Shown here: positions 35,800 to 48,769 of the stretch, in pieces
Layout: the number at the start of each line of letters is the position of its first letter
How positions within the stretch are numbered: the stretch's first letter is position 1
Assembly (NCBI RefSeq): GCF_000208745.1
Contig: NC_030851.1
Span: 33,440,974-33,504,973, forward strand
Source of the DNA: Theobroma cacao
Lineage: Eukaryota; Streptophyta; Magnoliopsida; Malvales; Malvaceae
Length of the DNA stretch: 64,000 nt
Direction: 5' to 3'
Position numbers and translations under genes: made by a program
The notes under the pieces: model-generated
Database searches by the model: none
What the model was told of the DNA's origin: nothing
The model's input: only the letters and a program-made list of their open reading frames with translations

Positions 35800-35814
35800 T
35801 GGTATTAGAGCCAG
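35800..35814 (+). promoter_or_regulatory. Primer-binding site
   Basis: TGGTATTAGAGCCAG follows the LTR. It matches the tRNA-iMet priming site with one change (ATT for ATC). Confidence 0.85.
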
Positions 35815-35955
35815 ATCAAAGCTAGAATTGAGGTTCACATCATCGAATACTTCAGCTTCTTGATTAGCTCATCTATCGTTCTTTCATTTCTTTCATTTTA
35901 TCTTACAATTTTGACTTCATCTACCAGTTTTTTTCTTCTTTAATCAAACCCTAAA

Positions 35956-36940
35956 ATGGCAGATTCATATGCAAAATCTCATATTTCACCTGCAGAAAAT
36001 CTACTTTCATCATATTACATCCATAATAAATCCTAAACTTGCTGTTGCCAATTACATGTCATGGAGTCGAGCTTTCTTGCTTGCACTCTCAATTTGCAAG
36101 AAGAGGGGATTTATCGATGGAACAATAAAAAAACCAAGTGAAGCAAATTCATTGTTTGAAGATTGGTCTAGATGCAACATTTTAATAGTTACCTGGTTGC
36201 TTGAGTCATTGACACCTAAGATTGCATCAAATGTACTTGACATGGACTCAGCTAAAGAAATCTTGGAGACATTGAAGAATCGGTTTTCTCAACCATACGA
36301 GACCATAATCTGTAACCTTCAGTTTCAATTGAGAAATATTTTGCAAGGAACAAGGTCAGTGAATACTTATTTTACAGAATTGAATTCAGTTTGGCAAGAG
36401 TTAAAGAACTTCAGGCCTTTGCCTCAATGTGATTATGAGGGTAGAAAAAATAATTGCTATAAAAAATATGCAGATCAACAGAATAAAGATGCGGTATTTT
36501 GTTTCTTGAATGGTTTAAATGAATCATTCTCATGTCTAAGATCACATATTTTGATGCTTAAACCATTCCTTAGTATTGATCAAGCGTATAGTTTAGTGAT
36601 TAAGAAAATGTTACAAAGATCTTTGATTTTACAATCCCCTGTTGAAAACTCAACTATGGCAACTGTTATAACTGAGGAAAAAAGGAAAAATACTAATCTA
36701 GTATGCTCACATTGTGGTAAGAAAGGACATTCCAAAGAAAAATACTATTGCATTATAGGATTCCCAGAGAACTTTAAGTTCACAAAGTTAAAAAGGAATA
36801 TGAGGAAAGGAGGTTCATCAGTTAATAGTGCTATTAGTGGTTCTGAGCAAGATGAATATGATGAAACAGTAACCAATTCAATTTCACAATTGTCCTTGAC
36901 TAAAGCACAGATTCAAAAGCTTATGACATTGATCTCTTAA
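35956..36940 (+). pseudogene. Broken copia gag
   Basis: ATG 35956 opens MADSYAKSHISPAENLL..., but a one-base frame change near 36025-36030 is needed to reach the long downstream frame (NPKLAVANYMSWSRAF, TWLLESLTPKIA, FLNGLNESFSCLRSHI). The zinc knuckle reads CSHCGKKGHSKEKY, with Tyr in place of the fourth ligand Cys. The frame closes with TAA at 36938-36940. Confidence 0.9.
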
Positions 36941-37069
36941 CAAAGTGATATAGCAGGTGTTAAGGAAAATCATTCAAATAAGCCTTCTTTTGTAAACTCT
37001 GCACTAGCAGGTATAATTTCATCACCTGATCTTTTAGTAAATTCTGCTATACATATATTGCCTACATTG

Positions 37070-38640
37070 AATCATAACACCTAGATTTTAGACACTGGGG
37101 CTACAGATCGCATTGCATGTTCTTTACATCATTTCAGTTTTTCTAGATCTGTTCATAATATGTTTGTTGAACTACCAAATAAAGCTAAAGCTATTGTGAC
37201 ACATTTAGGATCAATTAAACTTTCTCAAAACTCAACACTAGAAAATGTTCTCCTGGTTCCTTCATTCAGATTCAATTTAGTTTCAGTTAGTAAACTTACC
37301 ACAAATAAAACCAAATGCTTATTTTTTGCTAACAATCATTGTCTCATTCAAGATCTTCTTACATGGACAGTGATTGGGCATGCTAGAGTCATTGTTGGAC
37401 TTTATATCATACAAAGACAGTTGAATGCACAATTCCTAGAATTGATTTCTGTTCATAATGGTTCTGTTTCTGTTTCTTTTAAATCTAGGATTCATAATGT
37501 TCAGTCTGCTAATACAGAGTCTATAAAGTCAGATTTGGTACATGGTGATTGTTCAAGGTTTGTTTGTAGTTCTTTGAGTCAAGATTTTGATATATGGCAC
37601 TATAGATTAGGTCATGTGTTACTATAGAGAATAAAATAGATTCATAAGTGATGCTCAGATGTGATTTACAAAGATGATTTTTAATGCAATATTTGTCCTT
37701 TAGCTAAGCAACACAAATGGCCCTTTCCTTTGCATACTCAATCTACTACAAAACCCTTTGAACTAATTTATGCAGATATATGGGGGCTTTATCGTACACT
37801 ATCTTTGTCAGGACATCATTACTTTTTAACAATTGTTGATGACTATTCTTGATTTACTTGGTTGTACTTATTAAGAGTCAAGTCTTATGTCACTATCATA
37901 ATTCCTACATTTTGTCAAATGATAAACACTCAATTTCATACATCAGTCCAAGTTTTAAGAACAGATAATGCACCAAAGTTTGGATCAGTGGAATTTTATT
38001 CAAAAACTAGAATTGTGCATCATATGTCTTGTGTGGAAACTCCACAGCAAAATGGCATTGTTGAAAGGAAACATTAGTATTTATTGAATGTTGCTAGGGC
38101 TCTTCTTTTCCAAGCTTTTCTTCCGATTAAATTTTGGGGGGACTCTGTTCTTATAGCCACACATATTATCAATCATATCCCTTTTCCACTACTTCACAAC
38201 AAAACTCCTTTTGAAATGTTATATCACAAATCTCCATTATATTCTCATTTCAGGGTTTTTGGTTCTTTATGTTTTGCTAGTACTCTACAAAGAAATGGAA
38301 CTAAATTCGATCCTAGAGCTCAACCATGCATCTTCATTGGTTATTCATTCGGTGTCAAAGGTTACAAGCTATATGATCTAGAAACTCATGAGTGTTTAAT
38401 TTTCAAGAATGTTGTGTTTCATGAGTCTATTTTTCCTTTCAAACATTCAGGTAACAAGGGTTCATCATCCTCAACTCCTTTGCCTTCATCATATATTTTT
38501 GATGATCCAACTTTTCCTTCTACATCTATTCATTCTAATGCTCAACCAAATTCTCTTGTTTCACTTTCAAATATTACTTTACCATCAGATTTTTCTTCTC
38601 CTATTCCTTCAGATTCTTCATCTCTATTTTATGTTTAGCC
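37070..38640 (+). pseudogene. Broken copia protease and integrase
   Basis: Protease motif ILDTGATD follows a TAG at 37082-37084 that replaces Trp. The zinc-binding pre-integrase box DIWHYRLGH is intact near 37590-37620. The integrase core shows YADIWG, VLRTDNAPKF and TPQQNGIVERKH, so the DDE residues are kept, but TGA at 37850-37852 and TAG at 38075-38077 interrupt it. The C-terminal GKR-like region and a Ser/Pro-rich linker follow to about 38640. Confidence 0.9.
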
Positions 38641-38689
38641 AAATTCTATTCCATCACAAACAGAAACTTCTTTCATTCCTAGGAAAAGC

Positions 38690-40330
38690 ATTCGCATCCG
38701 ATCATTACCTAAATACCTAGAGTCTTATCATTGTGATTGACCCCTATTAACATCTAATGTTACAGCATATCCTATTAATAATTACTTGTCCACTAGTCAA
38801 CTTTCTCTTATACACAAGGCTTTCACTGCCAGTTTATCTTCTGTTTTTTGGCCTACTACATATACACAAGCTGTACATCATGTTCAGTGGAGAAATGCTA
38901 TGCAAGATGAATTGAATGCTTTAGTTGAGAACAAAACTTGGGAAGTGGTTGTTGTTCCTTCTGATTTTCCAATCATTGCTTACCAGTGGGTGTACAAAAC
39001 TAAATTCCTTGCTGATGACAATATAGACAAATTCAAGGCTAGGTTGGTAGCCAAAGGCTACAACCAACATGAAGGTTTTGATTATCAAGACACTTTTAGC
39101 CATGTTGCTAAGCAAACAACTGTAAGGGTTTTTCTTGCATTAGCTGCTATTCATAATTGATCTTTATTCCAATTAGATATCAATAATGCCTTTCTTAATG
39201 GTGATCTTGTTGAGGATGTGTATATGGAGCTGCCTCAGGGATTTGTCATTCAAGGGGAGTGTCCACCATGGACTAAATTTGTTTGTAAACTCCAAAAATC
39301 ATTATATGGTCTTAAACAAGCATCAAGATAGTGGAATGCCAAATTTACAGGGACTTTAATTCAGTATGGATTTACGCAATCGAAAGCTGATTATTCTTTG
39401 TTTACAAAGAAGTATGATTCTGGTGAATTTGTAGCTTTGCTTGTATATGTAGATGATATTTTAGTAGCTAGTTCTACAGCACAAGTTGAAACTGAAGTGA
39501 AACAATATTTGAAGTCAAAATTCAAGTTGAAGGTTCTTGGTTCACTAAGTATTTCTTAGGTATTGAGATAGCTAGATCTCTTAAAGGAATTCTATTGTGT
39601 TAGAGAAAATATGCACTGGATCTTATTAATGAGCATGGTGTTAGGTTCTAAACCAGCTTCAACCCCAATTGAATATAATCATAAGATAACTGCTGCTGAT
39701 AAAGATGATTTGTTGGCTGATGGTACTGTGTATAGGCAACTCATTGGTAAATTAATATATTTGACCTTTACTAGGCCAGATATTGTATATAGGGTACAAG
39801 TTCTAGAACAGTTTATGGATAAACCAGGAAATGTGCACTTACAGGCTGCTTTCAAAATTCTTAGATACTTGAAAGGTTCTCCTGGTTAGGGAATTCTGAT
39901 ATCTGCTTCTTCACAACTAAAATTAAGGACCTATTGTGATAATAATTGGGTTGGTTGTTTACTTACAAGAAAATCAATGACTGGTTATGCTATCTTCATT
40001 GGTAATTTTTTGATTAGTTGGAAGTCAAAGAAACAGAATGTTGCAGCTAAAAGCTCTACTGAAGCAGAGTATAGATCAATGTCTGTAACATGCAGTGAAA
40101 TTATTTGGCTGTTGTTCTTGTTGACGGATTTTGGAGTTGTTCATTTAGAAGCAGTGGAATTATACTGTGATAATCAGTTTGCTTTGAGTATATGCAAAAA
40201 TCTTGTTTTTCATGGGAGAACAAAGCATATAGAAGTTGCTTGCCATTTTGTAAGGGAAAAAGGTGATTTTAGGGCTTATCAAACCAAGCTATATACAAAC
40301 TTCTCATTAGCTGGCAAACTTGTTTACTAA
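38690..40330 (+). pseudogene. Broken copia reverse transcriptase and RNase H
   Basis: Runs through [48 protein letters not shown], the active site LVYVDDILV (about 39440-39465), and RNase H (YCDNNW, KSSTEAEYRSM, NLVFHGRTKHIEV). Disabled by TGA 39158-39160, TAG 39329-39331, a one-base loss near 39550, TAG 39601-39603 and TAG 39887-39889. Confidence 0.9.
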
Positions 40331-40410
40331 ATCGCTCTTACTAGGACAATTTCAAATCTTACTTAGCAAGATGAGTATTTTGAACATTCATGCTCATAAT
40401 TCTCATCTTG

Positions 40411-40418
40411 AGGGGGAG
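40411..40418 (+). promoter_or_regulatory. Polypurine tract
   Basis: AGGGGGAG immediately precedes the 3' LTR. Confidence 0.85.
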
Positions 40419-40670
40419 TGTTGAATGTGGTACTTACACGTGTATCAATCTACATGTGTTCAGTTTGTAAATAGGCAAGTATTTATTCTGTTGTAATAAG
40501 CTTTCTTTTAATTTTTCCTTTCTTGACAGTTAGCTGAAGCCTTGTTTAAATACATGTAATTGCTTCTTAAACAATATAAGAATTCAGTTGTCACTTTGCT
40601 TCCTTTTCTTGAATTCTCTTCATTCTTCAATAGAGTTCTTCCTTTCTAGCTCATTGGTACAAAACGAACA
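40419..40670 (+). repeat. 3' LTR (252 bp)
   Basis: Starts TGTTGAATGTGG and ends AAAACGAACA. The duplication AAGTA follows. Confidence 0.95.
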
Positions 40671-40675
40671 AAGTA

Positions 40676-42652
40676 AAAGTAAGTAATAAAACACTACCCC
40701 CATATTTGATTAAAATGAATATTACATGATAAAATTAAATGATGCCATATAGAAATAAGTTTATGATTTTCATTATCAATAAACGTTATGGAACTCGTTG
40801 AACGGGGAACAAGTTAGTGACACAGAGTCATTTTCTTGAATTTTTTTTAGGAGATTTTTTGCCGTTTCTTGTTGAGTGAAGGTAGTAATGTCGAATGGAG
40901 TCTTAATGTCTATTTAGAGTATGATAATAAACTCGATTTAGCATCTTCTATAATCTCACCTTCTATTAATATGCAAAACTATACTTTTTTAAAAATATAT
41001 AAAAAATTTTAACTTTTAATCACTTGAAAGCATTTTTTTTTACTGTCAAAAATAAAAACGAAAATTACGGATTTTGTAAAGAAAACAAAAAACAAAAAAC
41101 AAAATGGCGAAAAGCCCGGAATGAATCAAATATTCAAACTCTTTGGGGGTGGGTCTTTTCTCTTTCTTTTGCAAAGGTGATCACTCATCCCACCAGGAGT
41201 GAATTATAGTAACATAGATTAATATAAGGCATGAAATCAGATATCATGACCCTTGCAGCTTATTGGCAAACGGAGCTTTAAGCTTTGGCCTTGGCCGCCT
41301 CTCGAGGATCCAGATGCAATTTCTGAAAGTGTGAGGGTCAAATACATGCGCTTAATTTGAATAGTTTTACGCAGTTGGTGATAAATCCGATGGAGGAAAT
41401 AGAATCTTTAATTGTTTTGTTGGATCTCTCTCTACTGTTGCTTCGTGGACTAAGAAATGATCTTCAGTTGAATTTTCCATCAATTATTGGCCAAGAGTTG
41501 AAGCATGAGGCAAGACTTTCAGGTTCGGACAAAGCGGAAAGAGATAACGTACGTCTCAACATATCTAATTCTATACTATACATTTTATGACCCTACTAAC
41601 ATTGAGTCACCAAAACAAAAATTTGTCTTGCAAGCGAGGCCAACGCATTTCCCCTCTTGTTCACTTTGCTCCTTACGAAAGGTGACTTGTTCGTGCAAAG
41701 CTCACAAACATCACTTACCATCAAGAGATAGAGAGCGTATACAGAGCCCTTTCCATGACCAATGAAACTCTTGTTCCATACATGAAAGATGCACAAACCT
41801 ATCAGCTTAAGTTTTTTAGTTTAGTTCAAATGGTGTCCGGCATGTACATATACGCTTATCTGGTGCGCTAATTTTATGGACTCAAGGTATAGTTTTATCT
41901 TCTCGACCAATTGATACCAGAGTCAAAGATTCCATTAAGTTTGACGAGTACGCTCATGCCGTATTTTTGGGAAAATGAAAGAGGACCAAGCGTTATTAGT
42001 TCAGTGCTACAGAGTCAACCTGGAGGAGTGTCGACAACTAAGAGAAGTTGGCATATATATTATGACAATGCTAGTCTAAAAGTGCATCAGATCACAACCC
42101 ACAAGTGAAAGGATGGGGTTTATTGACATTTACATGAGAAGATACAACTGTGACACAAAACCCATTAATTTAGGCTTTTGAATTAAAGTGATATTCAACA
42201 TACACTAAGGGGCCCCTTCGATGTACAAAATTTGACAAAGTGCAGGGCAGCAATCCCTAACTTGTTGGCATCAAGATACATCTTACCTGATACTAGACAT
42301 TAATCTTAAAGATTATGAAATATCTGCGTAGCCCCAGGAATCTCGGTTCTTTGCAATGATTATGAAACCCATAAACAAAATTATATCGGTCTTAAAGATT
42401 ATTTTAGCAGTACGCTAGTAGCTACTAATTGTTCATTGTAGAGTTATGCTTTCTATTGTTTGGCATATGAAAATAATTTAGTACTCCTAGTTATCATTGT
42501 CACTCTGTTTAAACGCACAAGGCCATCATCTCCATTTGCCACAACATGCGCCACTCCAATTTTATTATACAAACAACAACAACAGCATTGCTATCATAAG
42601 AATGAAAATGGAGACATGCAAATGAGAGTAATGGGACCAAAACTTTCCTGCA
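40676..42652. other. Gene-free spacer and APSE 3' flank
   Basis: About 2 kb between the copia element and the glycosidase stop codon. Short frames here have no motif. The last few hundred bases are probably the 3' UTR of the glycosidase gene. Confidence 0.5.
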
Positions 42653-45600
42653 CTACTCACAAAGCAGAACAAACAAAGCAGAACCGTGCATCTCCACCGC
42701 TATTGATATCAACTGCTTTGTCGCTCCATACTTTCCACTCCAAATTTCTCGGTACTTACACGATGCTCCATTCAAGTTTTTCCGCATAACTACTTTAGCA
42801 AGGTCTGCTATGTTAGCAGATATCATGGTCTTCTCTGGGTTCAAATTGAAAAATGCAAGATATATTTCTCCTGGAAAAAGTGTATGAGAAAGATCATTAA
42901 AACGGGAAATGAGCTTTCAAATAGGACAATATTATGCTTTACAGTGCTCAAATCTGCCATACAAATTGAAAATTCAAATTGTACCAACAGTTTCATATAC
43001 ATATCAAACCTCTTCTTCCAGTCGCGATCCAAGAACGAATTCCAATGGAATCAACATCAGCTGCATGAACAATCAAGAAGCATTTCGAAATTAAGAAAAT
43101 ATAAATTATAACAAAAATGTAACAAAATCTTGAAGATTTTTTTGTGACAGTTCACTTAACACCAAATGTATCACCTTCCAATGAGTTCACTGTCACACAT
43201 AGCCCAGAATAACTATTTACGAGGGCTCCATTAGCATTCAACTCCCACATCTGTAAATTTCAGAAAGGAAGCATCAGACTTGAAGACTTATTCCTATGAA
43301 CCTAGCCTAGAAAACCATGGTCATCATTGAAAAGATACGAAAATTTACTGGATAATGTTTGTGTTTAAATGCTGGTTGTCCGACAAGGATCAGATTTGTT
43401 TCATGCTGGCAAGCATGAGTTGATAACAACTCAGTCCTAGGATTGAGCATTTATGATAGAACTCTTAACGATTCTTCTTATTTGGGATTAAGGAACTACT
43501 TGAATGAAGTTGTATAGAACACAGTTTTGACAGCCAATTGTTTTAGATTCTATTTTCATTGATCATCTTTGGCTAAAATTTCAGCTTAATTAGTATTTCA
43601 ACTATGGTTTCTTCCTGTAGTTTTAATTGAGAGTCCAACTTCTCTACTTTTGTAAATTTAGAAACAGACAATACCTGATTAGCATCCCACTTGCAAGGTG
43701 AGAAAGAACCTCCCCCAAATTCTTTTGAAGTAAGCCTCCTTCTTGGAGAAGCATCCAAGCATAATTCCCTTTCATCACTTGCTAATAAATGAAGTGTTCC
43801 CTGATATTGCTGCCTGTAAATCATCTCTTCACCCCTGCATTATTTATCCAAGATTGAATAAGAAAATTGCGCAAGTTACAAATATTGACAGGAAACAAGC
43901 TAACTAAAGAAGATAAAACTAATTACGAAGCCAGAAGAGGTTTTCTTTTGTAAAGGCATGGAGGTTCCTCAAATTTGCTCCCCAATTTCTCTTTCCAGCA
44001 GATTTGTTCAAGATCTTGGTCAAGAGGTTTAATTGACCAACCATTTGCTTTAGGATCCTTGCAGGTAGTAAGATCTAAAGCTAGTATATTATACATGCCC
44101 CCTTCTGTCAAATGTTGAGAAAGAACCTTAGTCTTACTTCTAGATCCCTTTATGCCAGTAATATAAGGAAACTGTAAAAACAGCAAAATATCATGTTACT
44201 ATTTACCCTAATGAGGTTCAATTTTCCAAAACTATGTCCATTGAAGTTTACATGCCTCCATATTGTTTGAGCTAAAAGAGTTTATCTCAAGCAGTGTAGG
44301 GTTTGTGATCAGATTGTATGTGGTTTCGTCCAGCTTTCTTACATCTCCTCCAAACATGAGAGGTGACTTGGCCATAGCCCATAAAGTCATCTGTGAAAAA
44401 AAAAAATGCTAAGGTCAACATAAATGTCTATTTTTAGTGCTTATGTAATAAAAAACCAAATCACAGGTATATACAGAAACATACCTGAGTTCTTTGCTCA
44501 TCTAGAATCAGATTACACGTTCTGTGTGGACCTTCGTTTGAACCTAGAGAGCAGGAAAGTATCCAATTATTTATGGTTCTTCACTAATTCTAGCTAAGTC
44601 CTCACATATAAATGCCCAGACCAGTGCAGATGCTTAGCAACTTATGATGTCAAGTCTTTAATGCATTAACAACTTGGCTGGGATTTTCTCAAACATGATC
44701 TATGTTTCAGAATTTGATTCTAGAGACAACGTGATAAGAACAAATACATTTTATAAGTAGCTCTGCAGGAATGAATATGTCTCAATTCCTCATGAAATGA
44801 TGTAAGGTTGAGTGCATGGGAACAAACAAGTACTGTTAACCTAACTGAGAGTTAACAGCAAGCATCTCATTGACACTTTTTAATTAAATGATACATGTAA
44901 GCCTTTTAGAAAAAAAAAAAATTGATACATGTACTGTGTTACTAAATTGTGATTTTGCTTCAATGAATATTGTCATCTTCTTGGAGTGAACGGGGTAAGG
45001 TTGATAAGAGCATGAAAGGGAATAGCAATTTTCCAGGGCTTATAACCTGGATCCGTGAGCCATCCCAATGGTAACATATCCAAATCAGGCCACGACCTTC
45101 CCAGCAAGCCCTTGGCACCTATCATTTTTGAGGTAGAGAAATCTCTAAAACAAAATCCAAAAATATCAGCTTATGTAAAAGATAAAGAAGCAAAAGTTGA
45201 AATTTCATTTGAAATAAATATCTCTTAATTATATGGAATGCTTGATCCACCTGGTAACGTTAAAATGGGACACAACATCTCTCCATGTATCCCAATCATC
45301 TCCAGTAATCCTGTACATGTTGACTAGTTCACTAACATCTTTAGCCATAGCTGGTGTCACACTGGTACCAGGGGACAATGAATATAAAACAGGGTGATCA
45401 AGCTTTCTCAGAACCTGCAGAAGTACACTTTGGATAATATCTCTCTACAGAAATTTTAACATAAATATCACTAGTTTTACCATAAACCACTGCATACCTC
45501 TGATACAAAGCTTATCTCATCTATATCCAAGTCATCACCAAATACACAGTCATGTTTTACTGCAAACAGAAAAGCAAAGGATATGAAAGACATAACATCA

Positions 45601-47968
45601 GAAGGATTCCAATTATGCCACCACAAAAAGGAAATTTGTCTGATCAAGATATCCATTACTGATTGAAACATATAACAAGGATTTAAGTGCCTCATATGAG
45701 ATGAATTTGGATATAGTCTTCTCAGGCTTTCCCATTTTTACCCCCTAGCCCCAATCAGTAATTCAATCTTTCTAGGAAGGGAATATATTTTAGCAAGCTG
45801 ACAAGCTGAAAAAAGAATGCAAACAATGAATTTACCATTTTTAATGCTATTCAAAACACACTATAAAACTATATTTCCTAGGGCATTCAGTCAATTTTGT
45901 TTTTTTTCAAAATTCAAAGTATAGTTATGACACTGAGCAGGAAGACTTTAACATAATAGTCAACATTACCAAAATCAACACCCCACTCAGCATATTGGAG
46001 ATAAAGTGACCTCAAGAAAGCTCTTCCAGCTTCCAGCTTGGTATTTACACTCATGAAACCATGCGACATCCAAGCACAAGCCCTCTCCTTGAGCCCAATA
46101 TCTTTTGCCCTCCATTGTCTACCAGAATCTTCATAGGCAGATCCCTAATAAAAAGATAATAGAAAGAAAATAAAAGTTGAAACATAAGTGTCAATGCTAA
46201 TGCTTCAAATTGCGTGAGTTTCTTGAAATGCACCTTTAACAATGCCATTTTACATTTTGATGTCCAATGTAGGTTTGAAGCCACCATGCAGAGAATTAAA
46301 AAACGGAGTAACGTGTAGTGGGAATAAGGATCAGTACCTTGGCAGTGTCTAAGATGGGGGTGTTTGCATTAAAAGCTTGCAGGCTTATCCCTCTCATAAC
46401 ATGAATTCCAAACTTCAAACCCATGCTATGTACTTTCTTGGCTACTTCTAAAAACCCTTTTCCACCTTTGGATGAAGGCCATCTTTCTGGGTCAGGGATC
46501 GGCCTCCCCCATTCATCAATTACGTCGAATCCAAGAGAATCAGTGTAAGCACCTTCCACCTTCCTTCTATACCAAAGGTAATCCACCACAACATACTGCA
46601 TACAAGCGCAGGGACAAAATGAAGAAAAATAAATTTTTTTCATTTTTGCATAAAAAATTTCCACTTCCATAATGCTACGATATCAATAAAAAATCCAAGG
46701 AAATTAATATGTAGCCATAAGCCGTGTCATACCTCATATCCATGTGGCTTAAGACGGCTAGAAATAATTTCAGCACTCTGCAAGAACTCTTCCTCGGATA
46801 TGGTCCAGCAAAAGGAATCGTAAGAGTTCCAACCTCTTGGTGGGGTGCTAGCATGCTCTGGTTGAGTCACTAATTCTGTTTCAGATGGTAACCTGAAATT
46901 AGCAATCATCATGATCATCACTTTAGCACTAAACAGAAATGGAAAATCATTGTCAGACATCACATAATTTAATGAGAAGGTCAGTTATGTTGCAATAATA
47001 TGCATCAATGTGGACATTGAAAAAAAAAAATATCACTTGAATAGGAAAGAAGGAAAACAAGGTGAGTTATGTTGCAATAATATGCATCAATGTGGACATT
47101 GAAAAAAAAAAATCACTTGAATAGGAAAGAAGGAAAACAAGGCAGATATTTGGCCTATCCAGTTGAACAAACTTCAAATTTACCTTACAAGGAATCCATA
47201 AACTACGGATGAAAGGATGCTAATTAAGCTAATATTAAATATTTTCCCAAGTTGGTAGGGGCTTGTCCGGTTAAAAGAACATATCTCTTAAACTGAACAC
47301 CGGCAAAAAAAAATTGAAGATAGCGGTTTGACAATATCATCAGCTAATGCTATACATGTTTGATTCACACCCTCCACTCATCTCAAAACAGCCATTCCCT
47401 CCCTGGCGGGACCCCAGCTAAAGGACGGCTTTGGATGGATATGAGTGTTAGGAGGAAGAAATTCAGCATCAGTCATTTGTGTTCAGCATTCTCTGAATTG
47501 TTTCTCATCAGTTTCATGAACAAGGAATTTTGGAACTACTTTGCTGCTAAAAGGCAAAAGCAGCAACATATAAACAACGCATAATAAAGATGCAAAATAT
47601 TCTCTTCTTTATAAAATAATAATAATAATAATAATGATAATAAACGAAGCGATGCAGTAGGAACTTCTTAGTGCTCCTTTATCCTTGTTTGGTATTACTG
47701 ATATTTTCAGTTTTTCATTTTTCAGGTTTCACTCCATTTGAACCTCAACTGAAAAAGCGGTTAAGTCGGTAGTCATTTAAGTAACGAGAAATGAAGGAAA
47801 TGATCAATCAAAGTCTTTAAATAAAAATCATCCGTACAATTTGTGCAGCAAAAAATAATTCAGTGGGCAATGGAATGAAAAGCAAGAGAGACAGAGAGAG
47901 AACCTGCAGAAGGAAGGAGTGAAGAAGAAGAAGAAGAAACAGAAAAAGCTCGAGAGCAAGATCTTCAT
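42653..47968 (-). CDS. APSE: GH27 melibiase-family glycosidase, APSE type (14 exons, 641 aa)
   Basis: Plant GH27 enzyme of the type characterised in Arabidopsis as beta-L-arabinopyranosidase/alpha-galactosidase, expected to act on cell-wall arabinogalactan. Exons: 47968-47904, 46892-46733, 46595-46338, 46144-45970, 45559-45498, 45414-45251, 45144-45047, 44543-44485, 44390-44256, 44171-43927, 43834-43675, 43250-43175, 43060-43010, 42870-42653. Phases agree throughout. A Phe-rich signal peptide occupies residues 1-21. PPRGWNSYDSF opens the barrel; FVKHDC holds the likely nucleophile Asp223 and RITGDDWDTW the likely acid/base Asp279; SWPDLDMLPLG follows. The C-terminal half contains a beta-rich, lectin-like region (CLDASPRRR, then LCVTVN). 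The intron after exon 9 needs a GC donor. Length is close to Arabidopsis At3g26380. Confidence 0.92.
46983..47142. repeat. Near-perfect tandem duplication (unit about 82 bp) in APSE intron 1
   Basis: AGTTATGTTGCAATAATATG through GAAGGAAAACAAGG occurs at 46983-47062 and again at 47065-47142, differing only in the poly-A length and one TA. Confidence 0.95.
47614..47641. repeat. (AAT)n microsatellite
   Basis: A short AAT trinucleotide run in APSE intron 1. Confidence 0.85.
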
Positions 47969-48769
47969 GGTGATTTCGGCTATATCTGAAAGTGTTCCTT
48001 GCCGTGTCACGCGGAAGTGTTGGGCATTTAACTGGTCTTACGAAGGGTGGTTAAATAATCATCATCATCGACATCGTCCTCCACTTTTTCAGACGTGTCG
48101 ATATTGCTCAGCTGACGTCAACATCAGACATTAGTGGGCTCCTCTTCATCGTGTCTGGAGCGTTTTATCACTTACCAACTTAACCAGACAAGGACAAACA
48201 ATGCTTTCACGTGAGGCATGGGGTCTGCCCATTTGTCTAGTCGGCCCAAACTCCATTGAGTGTTTGAACTTTGAAGCAAGACTTTTAGGGCCTAACCAAG
48301 AAGCCCTTCCATAAGAAAATGATTTCTCCTTCAAAAGGATAATAAAATTCTTGTAAATTTCACTAATATTTTACACCCACGTCCTGATGCTGGAAGATAC
48401 AAAGTCATCTACTGTTTTGTGACAAATATGAAATATGCTAAAATCGATAGATAAAGAAAGGGACATATATGTTAAAATTTTTAATATGTTGTTTATGGAG
48501 ACAAAACTGCTAGTGCCGGGTGTCCCTGCAGGGGCAGCCCTCACGAGATCAACTTCCAACCCGGTCTGAAAGGCCACTACCTTTCTGCACCCGATCCCAT
48601 GTCTCTTACTCTTCCAGGCTAACAACTTTATTGGATGCTCTCCGTGCTTAGTTTCCCTCCTTATAGCTTGTGGATAAAAGAATTTTCATTTGTCAAATGC
48701 CGATATGCAGTTTCCTTTCAGCGAAGCTCCTCAAAAATAAATATAAGTAATGAAAAGACATACGTGCTA
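47969..48769. other. APSE promoter and O-fucosyltransferase 3' flank
   Basis: An 800-bp interval between two co-directional genes. The part nearest 47969 is the APSE promoter and leader; the part nearest 48769 should be the 3' UTR of the upstream gene. A GC-richer patch at 48510-48600 has no recognisable protein similarity. Confidence 0.5.

Larger units (their letters stand above)
35550..40670 (+). mobile_element. Ty1/copia retrotransposon, structurally complete but disabled
   Basis: A 5.12-kb element with LTRs at 35550-35799 and 40419-40670 and a perfect 5-bp duplication AAGTA (35545-35549 and 40671-40675). Primer-binding site at 35800 and polypurine tract at 40411-40418 are present. Gag and pol are recognisable end to end but interrupted by at least eight stops and several frame changes. 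By eye the LTRs differ at roughly two dozen sites in 250, so the insertion is not recent. It is a related but different family from the element at 17525-29724. Confidence 0.95.

Noticed and set aside
44250..44256. GT donor at GCAT/GTAAAC for the APSE intron
   Set aside because: It shifts the frame into FSLYYW and loses the downstream domain; the GC donor keeps the frame.
48371..48625. 84-aa minus-strand frame in a GC-richer patch
   Set aside because: No motif, and it lies in the 3' flank of the O-fucosyltransferase gene.
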